Source of the DNA: Nitrospinota bacterium
GTDB taxonomy: Bacteria > UBA8248
Reading direction: 5' to 3'
Assembly (NCBI GenBank): GCA_011523725.1
Contig: WTGD01000437.1
Span: forward strand, 1 to 10,500
DNA: 10,500 bases
In this document: positions 1 through 7,397 of the stretch, one piece after another
Position numbering within the stretch: the first letter of the stretch is position 1
Layout: each line of letters begins with the position of its first letter
The notes under the pieces: model-generated
Told to the model about the DNA's origin: nothing
The model's input: the letters and a program-made list of their open reading frames with translations, nothing else
Database searches by the model: none
Made by a program: the position numbers and the translations under genes

Positions 1-311
1 GGCGTGATCAAGAGGTCTTCCGGGCGGGTATCGGAGGTGCACTGAAATATGAACAATTCCTGGTTTCTCTCACGCGCCGCCGCCATCGCCAGCGTCGTCT
101 TCCCGATGCCGGGGGGCCCGATAATTCTTGGAGAAAGAGAAAAGTCCTCCTCCGCCACGATCATCCAGCAAGCCAGAAGCTGTCGCAGCACCTCCACCTG
201 ACCGATCCACGCTTGGTCGGAATCGGTGCGCCCGCCCAGATGCAGGGACACCCCTTCGATTTCAACGGCTCTCACCCCCGTTTGTTCCTTGCCTGATGTT
301 TTATCGTGCAA
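1..311 (-). CDS. MoxR-type AAA+ ATPase, N-terminal part (cut by window edge)
   Basis: The first 103 residues are present and the frame runs off the left edge. A Walker A motif GPPGIGKTT lies at about residues 65-73, followed by a short strand and CTSDTRPEDLL (91-101). The T-D-T/S-x-x-x-DLL pattern after Walker A is typical of MoxR/AAA_5 (dynein-related) ATPases, which usually work with von Willebrand A-domain proteins to remodel or load cofactors into partner proteins in the cytoplasm. Walker B, sensor and arginine finger lie outside the window. I chose the TTG at 309-311 because AGGAG sits 6 bases before it and an in-frame TAG lies just upstream; a GTG at 273-275 would give a protein 12 residues shorter. 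The gene begins 70 bases after the stop of the SDR gene on the same strand, so the two may be co-transcribed. The family is fairly certain; the substrate cannot be told. Confidence 0.8.
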   Translation of the reverse strand, partial: MHDKTSGKEQTGVRAVEIEGVSLHLGGRTDSDQAWIGQVEVLRQLLACWMIVAEEDFSLSPRIIGPPGIGKTTLAMAAARERNQELFIFQCTSDTRPEDLLIT

Positions 312-317
312 AATCGA

Positions 318-322
318 CTCCT
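318..322 (-). promoter_or_regulatory. Shine-Dalgarno AGGAG of the AAA+ ATPase gene
   Basis: Reading the minus strand, AGGAG is followed by six bases and TTG. A stop codon lies just upstream in the same frame, so this site favours the TTG over the internal GTG at 273-275. Confidence 0.6.
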
Positions 323-381
323 ATCCTCGGTATCCTCTAAAAAAACCATGGCGCCTCAACCCTGCATCCGGGTGCAAACCC

Positions 382-1128
382 CTAATCCGTAAAATACCCT
401 CCGTTCACATCCAGCGCTTCTCCAGTGATATGCGCGGCTTCTTCGCTCGCGAGAAATAATGTGGCCGGTGCCAACTCCGAAGCCCTTGCGAACCTTCCCA
501 TCGGGTGTTTCGCCAACGCTTTGTTGTATAAATCCGGCCCAAACTCCCGCATCAACGGCCCGTCAATCGGCCCGGGGACCAAGCAGTTTACTGTTACTCT
601 GGTTTTCGCCAGTTCGCGGGCAAGGTTGAACGTCATGGCCAAAATACCACCTTTAGAAGCGCCATAAGTGAGATTTTGGCCCAGTCCCCCCGATTTTCCG
701 GCCCCGGAGCCGAACAGGATAATCCGTCCCGCCGGAGAATCCATGAGCGCAGGCATCGCGCCCTGAATGCAAAAATATGGCGCCAGGAGATTCACGTTCA
801 GTGCGCGCCTCCAGTCGGATTCATCAAGTGAGAGCGGGTCTTTCACCAGCATGTCCGCCGTCGTGCAAACCAGGATGTCGCATCCGCCCAGCCATGTAAT
901 TGCTTCTTCGAGCATGGCTTTCAATTCAGCGAAATTCTCGAAATCACAGGGCAATTTTTTCAGCATCTCCCCGGAACCTTCGATGAGACGCAGTTTCTCC
1001 GGACTCCGTCCCGTTGCGGCGAGTTTTGCGCCCGATTCCAGAAATCCCTGAACGAGCGCATTGCCCACGTCTCCCGTGGCGCCGGTCAGGAGCACTTTTT
1101 TCCCGTGAAAATCAAAGCGAAGCGTCAT
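382..1128 (-). CDS. Short-chain dehydrogenase/reductase (classical SDR) with altered NNAG motif
   Basis: This 248-aa protein has the length and layout of a classical SDR, a cytoplasmic NAD(P)-dependent oxidoreductase. The nucleotide-binding motif TGATGDVG is at residues 15-22. R41, after the second strand, suggests NADPH. N111, S141 and Y155-GAS-K159 form the catalytic set. PGPIDGP and a C-terminal ITGEALDVNGGY are standard. The conserved NNAG after strand 4 is replaced by CTTA (88-91), which is unusual. The substrate cannot be inferred; FabG-like ketoreduction is one possibility. The frame is open 31 codons further upstream (to 1221), but that leader looks non-SDR-like, so the ATG at 1126-1128 is preferred even though its ribosome site is weak (GAG directly before it). 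The gene diverges from tyrS and precedes the AAA+ ATPase gene on the same strand. Confidence 0.88.
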   Translation of the reverse strand: MTLRFDFHGKKVLLTGATGDVGNALVQGFLESGAKLAATGRSPEKLRLIEGSGEMLKKLPCDFENFAELKAMLEEAITWLGGCDILVCTTADMLVKDPLSLDESDWRRALNVNLLAPYFCIQGAMPALMDSPAGRIILFGSGAGKSGGLGQNLTYGASKGGILAMTFNLARELAKTRVTVNCLVPGPIDGPLMREFGPDLYNKALAKHPMGRFARASELAPATLFLASEEAAHITGEALDVNGGYFTD

Positions 1129-1282
1129 CTCGATTATCCCGAATACAGGCGTACAACTTTCAGCTTCCCCCCTCTCCTGATATATATCGAGTAAGATACA
1201 ATATCGGCTGAAGGATAGCATTCTTGAGGGGGAATCATCTTCAAGCCGCTAGAAATACTCTAGGAACACCGTGGGAGCGCCC
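1129..1282. other. Divergent intergenic region between the SDR gene and tyrS
   Basis: These 154 bases must carry promoters for both directions, but I see no convincing -35/-10 pair on either strand. An AT-rich patch (about 1178-1204) contains TACAAT at 1197-1202, which could be a -10 for tyrS, but it lacks a recognisable -35. A small dyad, CTAGA and TCTAG separated by five bases (1249-1263), lies just before the tyrS start. Confidence 0.4.
1273..1277 (+). promoter_or_regulatory. Shine-Dalgarno GGGAG of tyrS
   Basis: GGGAG is five bases upstream of the ATG at 1283. It supports that start over the in-frame GTG at 1271, although AGGA at 1262-1265 could serve the GTG. Confidence 0.5.
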
Positions 1283-2548
1283 ATGAATCTGTTCAATGAA
1301 CTGAAATGCCGCGGATTGGTCCACGATCACACGGACCAGGCGGAAATGACGAGCACATTGGAAAAAGGCGGTGTCAGCCTCTATTGCGGCTTCGACCCCA
1401 CGGCCGACAGCCTGCACATCGGGAATCTGATCCCCATCGTGGGACTCATGCGCTTTCAACGCGAGGGCCACCGGCCCATCGCGGTCATCGGCGGCGGAAC
1501 CGGGATGATAGGGGACCCGTCGGGAAAATCGGAAGAGAGAAACCTCCTGAACGCAGAGGTTTTGGATCACAACCTCAAGGGAATCAGAGACCAACTCGAA
1601 AAGTTCCTGGATTTCGATGCGGACCCGAATTCCGCGCTCATGGTGAACAACGCGGACTGGCTGAACGAGGTCCGCCTCATCGATTTTTTCCGGGACGTGG
1701 GAAAACACTTTTCCATCGGATACATGATGGCGAAAGAATCGGTGAAGTCACGCATCGCCGATGCAGGAATTTCATACACCGAGTTCAGCTACATGGCGCT
1801 TCAGGCGTATGATTTTCTCCAACTGTTTGAAAAAGAGAATTGCGCCATGCAGATCGGCGGCTCCGATCAGTGGGGCAACATCACGGCGGGAATCGAACTC
1901 ATCAGGCGCGTTCACGGAAAACCGGCATTCGGTATGACCTTCCCACTCATCACGACTTCCGACGGCAGGAAATTCGGCAAAACGGAAGAAGGAAATATCT
2001 GGCTGGACCCGAAGCGAACCAGCCCATACCGATTCTCGCAATACTGGATTCAGACGGACGACAGGGACGTCGGCAGGTTTCTAAGATATTTCACCTTTCT
2101 GCCCCTTGACGAGATTGATGAAATCGAGAAAGAACACCTCGAATCTCCGGAGAAACGAGCAGGACAACGCCGCCTCTCGAAGGAGTTGACGACGCTCGTA
2201 CATGGCGCCGCAGCGGCGCGCAGCGCGGAACGCGCCGCCAGAATACTTTTTGGCGCTGGGCTGGATGATATCGAGAAAACCGACTTGCTCACGGCGGCAG
2301 AAGAGATGCCGAGAACCCTGCAATCGGGAGCGCCCCCATGCCCGCTCATAGACATTCTGCTGGAAACTGGACTTTCCAGGTCCAAAACCTTGGCACGGAA
2401 AGAATTACGGGGAGGCGGGATCTATGTAAACAATCGCCGTGTCACGGATGAGGAAGGCGTATTGTCGGATAACGATATATTGTTCGGTCAATACATCCTT
2501 CTTCGAAAGGGAAAAAAGAACTATCATCTGCTAGAATTCGAAAGATAA
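1283..2548 (+). CDS. tyrS: Tyrosyl-tRNA synthetase
   Basis: TyrS attaches tyrosine to tRNA-Tyr in the cytoplasm, using ATP. The protein has 421 residues, close to the 424 of the E. coli enzyme, and matches it along its whole length. The class I signature is HIGN at residues 45-48, after YCGFDPTADSL. LQIGGSDQWGNI is the tyrosine-binding region. KFGKT at 230-234 is the KMSKS-equivalent loop. A C-terminal S4 RNA-binding domain spans roughly residues 350-421 and ends in the typical LLRKGKKNYHLL. The KFGKT form places it in the bacterial TyrS group of the E. coli/B. stearothermophilus type rather than TyrZ. The start could be four codons earlier (GTG at 1271). No intrinsic terminator is seen after the stop. 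No T-box or tRNA-like leader is visible upstream. Confidence 0.98.
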   Translation: MNLFNELKCRGLVHDHTDQAEMTSTLEKGGVSLYCGFDPTADSLHIGNLIPIVGLMRFQREGHRPIAVIGGGTGMIGDPSGKSEERNLLNAEVLDHNLKGIRDQLEKFLDFDADPNSALMVNNADWLNEVRLIDFFRDVGKHFSIGYMMAKESVKSRIADAGISYTEFSYMALQAYDFLQLFEKENCAMQIGGSDQWGNITAGIELIRRVHGKPAFGMTFPLITTSDGRKFGKTEEGNIWLDPKRTSPYRFSQYWIQTDDRDVGRFLRYFTFLPLDEIDEIEKEHLESPEKRAGQRRLSKELTTLVHGAAAARSAERAARILFGAGLDDIEKTDLLTAAEEMPRTLQSGAPPCPLIDILLETGLSRSKTLARKELRGGGIYVNNRRVTDEEGVLSDNDILFGQYILLRKGKKNYHLLEFER

Positions 2549-2689
2549 ACAAATACAGAAATCATCGTTTGCAGCGTTTCGTCACAGAGTTGAGTAAATC
2601 CTCTTGCAAACTCCGAGACATCCAGAGATGGTGAAAGTGAACCAGCTAATCATACGACGTTTCGGCCCCGCCGAATCGATCATCCAAAC
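2549..2689. other. Spacer between tyrS and the MFS gene
   Basis: These 141 bases hold no open frame of note, no clear terminator and no clear promoter. The only structure seen is a loose inverted repeat, GTTTGCA (2567-2573) and TGCAAAC (2605-2611), with a 31-base spacer. No Shine-Dalgarno sequence precedes the ATG at 2690. Confidence 0.35.
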
Positions 2690-3967
2690 ATGAACGATCG
2701 AAGAACCGCCGCCCAGGTCGAATATCATGATCTGCCACCCGAGTTTCACCAGTGGAAATGGCGTATTCTCATCGCCTTTTGCGTTTTCTATGCCTTCAAC
2801 TACCTGGGCAGATTCAACTTCAGTCTGGTGCAATACGCGGTCATCCAGGATTTGGGCATCACGCGAGTCGATACCGGATGGATCAATTCCTGGATGTTCT
2901 GGGGTTTTGCTTTCGGCGATCTGGTCTTCGGCAGGATTGCGGAAAGAGTAGGTTATAAAAACACCATTCTCTTCGCCGCCATCACTACCTCCCTATTCAA
3001 TTTCATCGCGAGTTTTGGAAATTCCATCACAACGCTCGCCATTCCCTGGGCCGTGGTCGGTTTCGTAAACGCGGCGACATGGGGGCCGGGCCTCGGGCTG
3101 GTGGCGCAATGGTGGCCAAGACGAGAGCGGGGCCAGGCGATCGGGCTCGTGGGAACGGCCGCCGGTATCGCGCTCCTCATCGTTTGGGCGGTTGTACCCT
3201 GGACGGCGGCGCAATATGGGTGGCGAATGGCGATTCGTTACCCTCCCATGATCATTGCCGTTTTGGGAATCATCTTTTATTTCATCGCCAGGGATCGGCC
3301 TGCGGAACTGAACCTCCCCGAATACAGGGAGTCGGACGAAGTATCCCGCGAAGCGGAGGCGGCGGGAAGCGAGAGTGAGCATGGGCTGAAGGCGTATTTT
3401 CACCTGATGACCAATCTGCGCTTCTTTCTGGCGTGCCACGTGAAAGGGCTGGACAACGTGGTTCGCTACGGCGTCGTCTCCTGGGCGCCCTTGTATTACG
3501 CTCAGGCCGGTGGGTTCAATCTGAAAGAAATGGGTTTGCTGACCTTCGCCTACCCGTTGGGGTATCTGTTCGGACCCATATTCGGCGGCATCATTTCCGA
3601 TCGATTCTTCAAGAGCAACCGCTCCATCGTCATCATACTCGCGGCCTTTCTTAGCGCAGCCGCGATGATGGGAATCGCGTACGCGCCCGCCAATAATATT
3701 CCCCTCGCCATAATTTTGCTCATCGTCGGCGGGTTTTGCGTCAACATGTCCACCGTGCAGGCGCTGGGGGTAGACTTGGCCGGCAGGCGGCTCGCCGGAA
3801 CAGCAGCTGGAGTGCTGGATGCTCACGGGTACATTTACGGCGCGATTCAAGCCATATTCTTTGGGTGGCTGTCTCTGGCGATTTCAAACGGGTGGTTCTG
3901 GGTGTTCACGGCCATGGCGGCCAGTCGGCTCATTGCGGTATTGCTCGTCTGGAGGGTGCGGGCATGA
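2690..3967 (+). CDS. MFS permease resembling the organophosphate:phosphate antiporter (OPA) family
   Basis: This 425-aa inner-membrane protein has the twelve-helix two-fold pattern of the major facilitator superfamily. The two six-helix halves are joined by a charged cytoplasmic loop at about residues 201-240 (starting RDRPAE). The loop after helix 2 carries FGRIAERVGYKN, a variant of the MFS A-motif. R41 in NYLGRFNFS and R259 in VVRYGVVSW fall where GlpT has its two phosphate-binding arginines (R45 and R269, the latter in LRYGILDW). That suggests an anionic, possibly phosphorylated, substrate exchanged for phosphate, but the substrate itself is not readable. The start has no Shine-Dalgarno sequence, and no alternative in-frame start lies upstream before a stop. 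It follows tyrS on the same strand by 141 bases and converges on the 463-aa gene with a 53-base gap. Confidence 0.88.
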   Translation: MNDRRTAAQVEYHDLPPEFHQWKWRILIAFCVFYAFNYLGRFNFSLVQYAVIQDLGITRVDTGWINSWMFWGFAFGDLVFGRIAERVGYKNTILFAAITTSLFNFIASFGNSITTLAIPWAVVGFVNAATWGPGLGLVAQWWPRRERGQAIGLVGTAAGIALLIVWAVVPWTAAQYGWRMAIRYPPMIIAVLGIIFYFIARDRPAELNLPEYRESDEVSREAEAAGSESEHGLKAYFHLMTNLRFFLACHVKGLDNVVRYGVVSWAPLYYAQAGGFNLKEMGLLTFAYPLGYLFGPIFGGIISDRFFKSNRSIVIILAAFLSAAAMMGIAYAPANNIPLAIILLIVGGFCVNMSTVQALGVDLAGRRLAGTAAGVLDAHGYIYGAIQAIFFGWLSLAISNGWFWVFTAMAASRLIAVLLVWRVRA

Positions 3968-4020
3968 GCAAGCGGTTATCCTGAGAAAAGTCGAGAAGTC
4001 CGCGGGCTTGGGTTTGACCG

Positions 4021-5412
4021 TCATTTCTCGTCTTCCCGTCTTATGCCTTTGAGTATTGACAAGCGAATTCTGCCCTCATCACTTCCAAATTTTCCTTCCA
4101 AAAAAGAAAGGAGGTGCCACACCCAAATTTCACGATGCTCTTGTGGCATCACCAAGTACAAAGACTTCCCGAAACGCCAATCCTTGTCGCCTCCCCGGAC
4201 GATGATGTCCAGCCGAACGTCATCCTGCTCTACCAGATAGAGCGCCGCCAAAAGGTCCCGCCCGTTCTCCAGATTGAATGGAAATGTTTTTTTCGTTCCA
4301 TCTCCGAATCGAATGCTTAAGCCCAGCGAAGTCGAGTCCGTCTGCTCCGGCGCATCGACATCGACCGAAAGAACTGCAGGAGAAGCAGAAGCGTCGACGC
4401 CAGCCACAATATAAGTCTCACCACCCACGGTGAACCTCGATGAAGAGAGAATATCGCCTTCGGGATGTTGTTCGCTCAAAAAATCTTTCATCCAGTCAGG
4501 CAATCTCTCCCGGCCGGGGTAAGCCGTGGGCGTTTCGCCTTCATCCAACAACTGAAGTTTGTTCGCCCATGCAAGCAAAGAACTGAAAAGTGGAGGTGCG
4601 GGGCGCAGGATTTCCGACTCCCAGGGTGTAATACCGCTCATGATGCCACCGAGGCTTCTCCTCAAATCGGCCTGCATATTCTCCCATACCGAAATTCGCT
4701 CGATATCCTCTCCGGTTTGAATCGAATTTCTCAACCCCTCAATCGCCGCCAACCGACGAATCAGCTCGGACAAATGATGCTCCTCGCCCACGTCTCGGTA
4801 CATTTTCCGGGCTTCGGCGACATTTTCAGTCAAGCCGTTGTCATCGAGCCATGAATCCAGATTCATCGGCAAGGAAACCAGCCCCATATCCGGTGCGCTG
4901 GAACGTCTCCAAAGGCCCCGGGCGCCTTCCAGGGTAGCATTCACTGCCTGCTCCGTCTGAATCTCCCAAACATCAGAAAGTTCTTTTCGTAGAACGTCTC
5001 CGGCTATCCCTACATCGAGCAAGTTCGCCAAACGCCGGAGCAATAGACTGAAAAACGCCGATTGCGCCTTCACCATGGAGGACAATTTTCCGGGTCTCGA
5101 CGTCAGGGAAGTCAGCATCAAATATAAATCGCCGACTGCCGGTTTCGCTCCCTGCGCACCAAAGAGCGAAGCAAGCTTCTCCATACGCTGAAGCACGAAC
5201 CCCAACTCCTCACCGGCCAACAGCTTCAAATGGATGAATGAGAGTGGAAGAGCCTGTTCGGGCAAAACAGGTTCCGCCTGGGGAGGAAAAAGCATTCGGG
5301 TGAAATTTTGTCTGATTTGCTCGCTTACATCCCCGAAATTCTCACGCAGGTAACGCTCACAAGATGACTCCCACCAGGAATAAAACAACCTTTGCCGCGC
5401 AGTTGTGGACAC
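4021..5412 (-). CDS. Unrecognised 463-aa soluble protein, last gene of the coaD-aminotransferase block
   Basis: I do not recognise this family. With the GTG at 5410-5412 the protein has 463 residues, no signal peptide and no membrane segment. Residues 1-290 look mostly helical, with many charged heptad-like stretches (for example 195-260) and several tryptophans. Residues 325-440 look like a beta-rich domain (FTVGGETYIVAGVD, then LSIRFGDGT, then LDIIVRGGDKDWRFGKSLYLV), followed by a helix and a charged end (RREDEK). The frame stays open upstream to 5667, but that part overlaps the small membrane protein and the aminotransferase end, and its arginine-rich composition looks non-coding. The GTG follows the small protein's stop after only two bases (TAA-GG-GTG), so translation is probably coupled; the ribosome site itself is weak. 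A role related to its membrane-protein neighbour is only a guess. Confidence 0.72.
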   Translation of the reverse strand: MSTTARQRLFYSWWESSCERYLRENFGDVSEQIRQNFTRMLFPPQAEPVLPEQALPLSFIHLKLLAGEELGFVLQRMEKLASLFGAQGAKPAVGDLYLMLTSLTSRPGKLSSMVKAQSAFFSLLLRRLANLLDVGIAGDVLRKELSDVWEIQTEQAVNATLEGARGLWRRSSAPDMGLVSLPMNLDSWLDDNGLTENVAEARKMYRDVGEEHHLSELIRRLAAIEGLRNSIQTGEDIERISVWENMQADLRRSLGGIMSGITPWESEILRPAPPLFSSLLAWANKLQLLDEGETPTAYPGRERLPDWMKDFLSEQHPEGDILSSSRFTVGGETYIVAGVDASASPAVLSVDVDAPEQTDSTSLGLSIRFGDGTKKTFPFNLENGRDLLAALYLVEQDDVRLDIIVRGGDKDWRFGKSLYLVMPQEHREIWVWHLLSFLEGKFGSDEGRIRLSILKGIRREDEK

Positions 5413-5414
5413 CC

Positions 5415-5630
5415 TTATTCGCTCTCGGATATGGATGCGTTGTTCCGACCGCCGATGGAGCGGACATGCGCTTTTTTCTGGAGCAAACGCCCGAGAGAAA
5501 ACAAAATGACGGCGGAACCCAAAATAACGAGTTGAATGGCGTAGGCGGCGGGATTCAAGACGCCAATGAGCAAGGCGACGCCGCAGTCCACCATGGCGAG
5601 AATCTGAAGCGCTCGTCCCAGGCCATTCAT
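5415..5630 (-). CDS. Small two-helix membrane protein, unknown function
   Basis: This is a 71-residue protein with two hydrophobic segments, at about residues 8-26 and 29-47, separated by NPAAYA, followed by a basic stretch (LLQKKAHVR) and a polar tail rich in Ser and Asn. The topology is probably a hairpin with both ends in the cytoplasm. The ATG at 5628-5630 shares one base with the aminotransferase TGA (TGATG), and its own stop is two bases before the GTG of the 463-aa gene. Such packing is strong evidence that it is a real gene, although nothing in the sequence names it. A TTG one codon upstream is a possible alternative start. No specific family is recognised. Confidence 0.68.
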   Translation of the reverse strand: MNGLGRALQILAMVDCGVALLIGVLNPAAYAIQLVILGSAVILFSLGRLLQKKAHVRSIGGRNNASISESE

Positions 5631-6826
5631 CAACCCAGCTGTCCCAAGGCCGCCCGGATACGCTCAATCCCCTCTTTTACGTTTTCCAGAGAGGTCGCGT
5701 AGGAGAAACGCACGTAGTCATCCGCGCCGAATCCTGAGCCGGGAACGCCGGCGCATTGGGCGTGTTCCAAGAGATACAGCCCCACATCCATTGAATTTTT
5801 TAATACTCCATCCGGCCCCTGGCGGCCGAATACGCCGCTCACACTGGGGAAGGCGTAGAACGCGCCCTTGGGGTTCACGACGCTCAGCCCGTCGATGGAG
5901 TTCAGCCCCTCGACGATCGCCTTTCTTCTCGCGTCGTACTGCGCCACCCAATCGCCCAGAAATTCATGCGAGCCCCTCAAGGCCGCCACCCCCCCGTATT
6001 GGGCGAAGGAGGTGGCGTTGCTCGTGCTCTGGCCCTGCAGCGTGTCCATGGCCTCGATGATTTCAGGCCTCCCGAGCGTATAGCCCAACCGCCAGCCCGT
6101 CATCGCGTAGGTTTTCGAGAACCCGTCCAGAACGAGCGTTCTTGCTTTCATTTCGTCGGAAAAACTCGCTATCGAAACGTGCTCCTCACCGTCATAGGTG
6201 ATTTTTCCGTAAATTTCATCCGACATGACCATCGCGTCGGTCGACAACACCACCTCGGCGATCGCTTCGAGCTCCTCACGGCTGTAGACGCAGCCCGAGG
6301 GGTTGCACGGGCTGTTGATCACCACGATTTTCGTGCGCTCGGAGACGGCTCCGCGCAACTGCTCGGCCGTCATTTTATGGGCGTTTTCCTCGCTCGTCTC
6401 CACCAGGACCGCCTTCGCCCCGGTCAGGGTGGCGACGGGCTCGTACGCCACCCAGATGGGCGCGGGGATGACGACCTCATCGCCCTCCTCGACGAGAACG
6501 TGCAAGGCGTTGAAGACCGATTGTTTCCCGCCCACGGTGACTATCGCTTCCGTTTTCGGGTCATACCGGAGACCCTTGTGCTCCTCGGCCCAATCGCAAA
6601 TCGCCTCCCGCAAGGCGGGTATGCCCCGAACGGCCGTGTATTTCGTGGCGCCGTCGCGCAGGCCCTGGATGGCCCCTTCCTTGATGTGTTCGGGGGTATC
6701 GAAATCGGGCTCCCCGGCTGCGAACGAGATGACGTCGATGCCTTGCGCCCTCATTTCCGCGGCCTTGGTATTCATTGCCAGCGTGGGAATGGGAGGCAAC
6801 TTACTCATTCGGGATGCAAAACGCAT
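5630..6826 (-). CDS. PLP-dependent class I aminotransferase (aspartate aminotransferase type)
   Basis: This 398-aa enzyme has the length and motifs of the subgroup I-beta aspartate aminotransferases of bacteria such as Thermus, which exchange amino groups between aspartate (sometimes prephenate or other amino acids) and 2-oxoacids. Visible landmarks are SFAAGEPDFDTP (34-44), TVGGKQ (97-102), NSPCNPSG (171-178), SDEIYG (202-207), the PLP-binding lysine K238 in DGFSKTYAMTGWRLGY, and R373 in YVRFSYA, which binds the substrate carboxylate. GGAG lies six bases before the ATG. It starts 28 bases after the coaD stop, so it is probably in the same transcript, and its stop overlaps the next start. Exact substrate choice (aspartate, prephenate or both) cannot be decided by eye. 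Confidence 0.94.
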   Translation of the reverse strand: MRFASRMSKLPPIPTLAMNTKAAEMRAQGIDVISFAAGEPDFDTPEHIKEGAIQGLRDGATKYTAVRGIPALREAICDWAEEHKGLRYDPKTEAIVTVGGKQSVFNALHVLVEEGDEVVIPAPIWVAYEPVATLTGAKAVLVETSEENAHKMTAEQLRGAVSERTKIVVINSPCNPSGCVYSREELEAIAEVVLSTDAMVMSDEIYGKITYDGEEHVSIASFSDEMKARTLVLDGFSKTYAMTGWRLGYTLGRPEIIEAMDTLQGQSTSNATSFAQYGGVAALRGSHEFLGDWVAQYDARRKAIVEGLNSIDGLSVVNPKGAFYAFPSVSGVFGRQGPDGVLKNSMDVGLYLLEHAQCAGVPGSGFGADDYVRFSYATSLENVKEGIERIRAALGQLG

Positions 6827-6854
6827 GAAAAACTCCAGAGTTAGAAAATGAACG

Positions 6855-7340
6855 TCAGGAGCGGAGCCGCTCGCCGAGCGCCTCTCGCACGGATGGGGAT
6901 ACGTGTTCGCTCACGTCTCCACCGAGTGAGGCGACTTCCTTTACCAGGCTGGAACTGAGGAAACTGTACTGTTCGCTGGGCATGAGGAAAATCGTTTCGA
7001 TCTCCTCATTCAACCTTCTGTTCATGAGCGTCATCTGCATCTCGTAGTCGAAATCACTCACGGCGCGCAGGCCGCGAATGATAGCCTGGGCATTCACTTT
7101 TGTGGCGAAATCCACGAGCAGTTCACGCTCGAAGCTCACAACCTCAATCTGGTTCGACTCCCTGAATTCTTCGAGGAAGAAATTCCTGCGTTCCTCAAAA
7201 CTGAACAGCGGCGTTTTCGAGGGGTGAACGGAGATGGCCACGGTAACCTTCGAGAAAAGCCGCCGGCTCCTGTGAACGACGTCGAAATGCCCTTTCGTCG
7301 GCGGGTCGAAGGTTCCCGGGTATACCGCATGACTTTCCAT
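6855..7340 (-). CDS. coaD: Phosphopantetheine adenylyltransferase
   Basis: CoaD transfers AMP from ATP to 4'-phosphopantetheine, the penultimate step of coenzyme A synthesis, in the cytoplasm. The protein has 161 residues (E. coli 159) and aligns throughout. YPGTFDPPTKGH (7-18) contains the T-x-G-H nucleotidyltransferase motif with H18, K42 lies in HPSKTP, IIRGLRAVSDFDYE spans 87-100, and SFLSSSLVKEVA spans 126-137. The ATG at 7338-7340 is chosen over the ATG five codons upstream (7355) because TGAGG lies nine bases before it and the length then fits the family. It is the first gene of a likely transcript coaD, aminotransferase, small membrane protein, 463-aa protein, read from the promoter at 7398-7426. 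Confidence 0.97.
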   Translation of the reverse strand: MESHAVYPGTFDPPTKGHFDVVHRSRRLFSKVTVAISVHPSKTPLFSFEERRNFFLEEFRESNQIEVVSFERELLVDFATKVNAQAIIRGLRAVSDFDYEMQMTLMNRRLNEEIETIFLMPSEQYSFLSSSLVKEVASLGGDVSEHVSPSVREALGERLRS

Positions 7341-7366
7341 GGAAACGAACCTCATATCAAACGAAA

Positions 7367-7380
7367 GGGGCCTCCGCCCC
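7367..7380 (-). promoter_or_regulatory. Leader hairpin upstream of coaD with GGAGG in the loop region
   Basis: On the minus strand GGGGC, GGAG and GCCCC form a 5-bp GC stem with a four-base loop. The SD-like GGAGG is therefore in or next to the loop, 15 bases before the ATG at 7355. Whether it has any regulatory effect is inference. Confidence 0.35.
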
Positions 7381-7397
7381 GCGCGAAATGCGCGTTA

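Noticed and set aside
312..381. T7 run on the minus strand between the SDR and the ATPase as a terminator
   Set aside because: No convincing stem directly precedes the T run; only the self-complementary GGCGCC and CCATGG are present.
2993..3850. 285-codon open frame on the minus strand
   Set aside because: Lies wholly antisense to the MFS permease, which has clear family features; an open frame here is expected from codon bias.
3968..4020. Near-palindrome AAGTCCGCGGGCTT as a bidirectional terminator
   Set aside because: It has no loop when fully paired, one mismatch (a G-T), and only a weak T tract after it.
5413..5667. N-terminal extension of the 463-aa protein
   Set aside because: The frame is open but overlaps the small membrane protein and the aminotransferase 3' end, and its Arg/His/Ser-rich translation is unlike the rest of the protein.
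5966..6844. 292-codon open frame on the plus strand
   Set aside because: Antisense to the aminotransferase, which carries all its catalytic motifs; Arg/His/Gly-rich translation without any domain.
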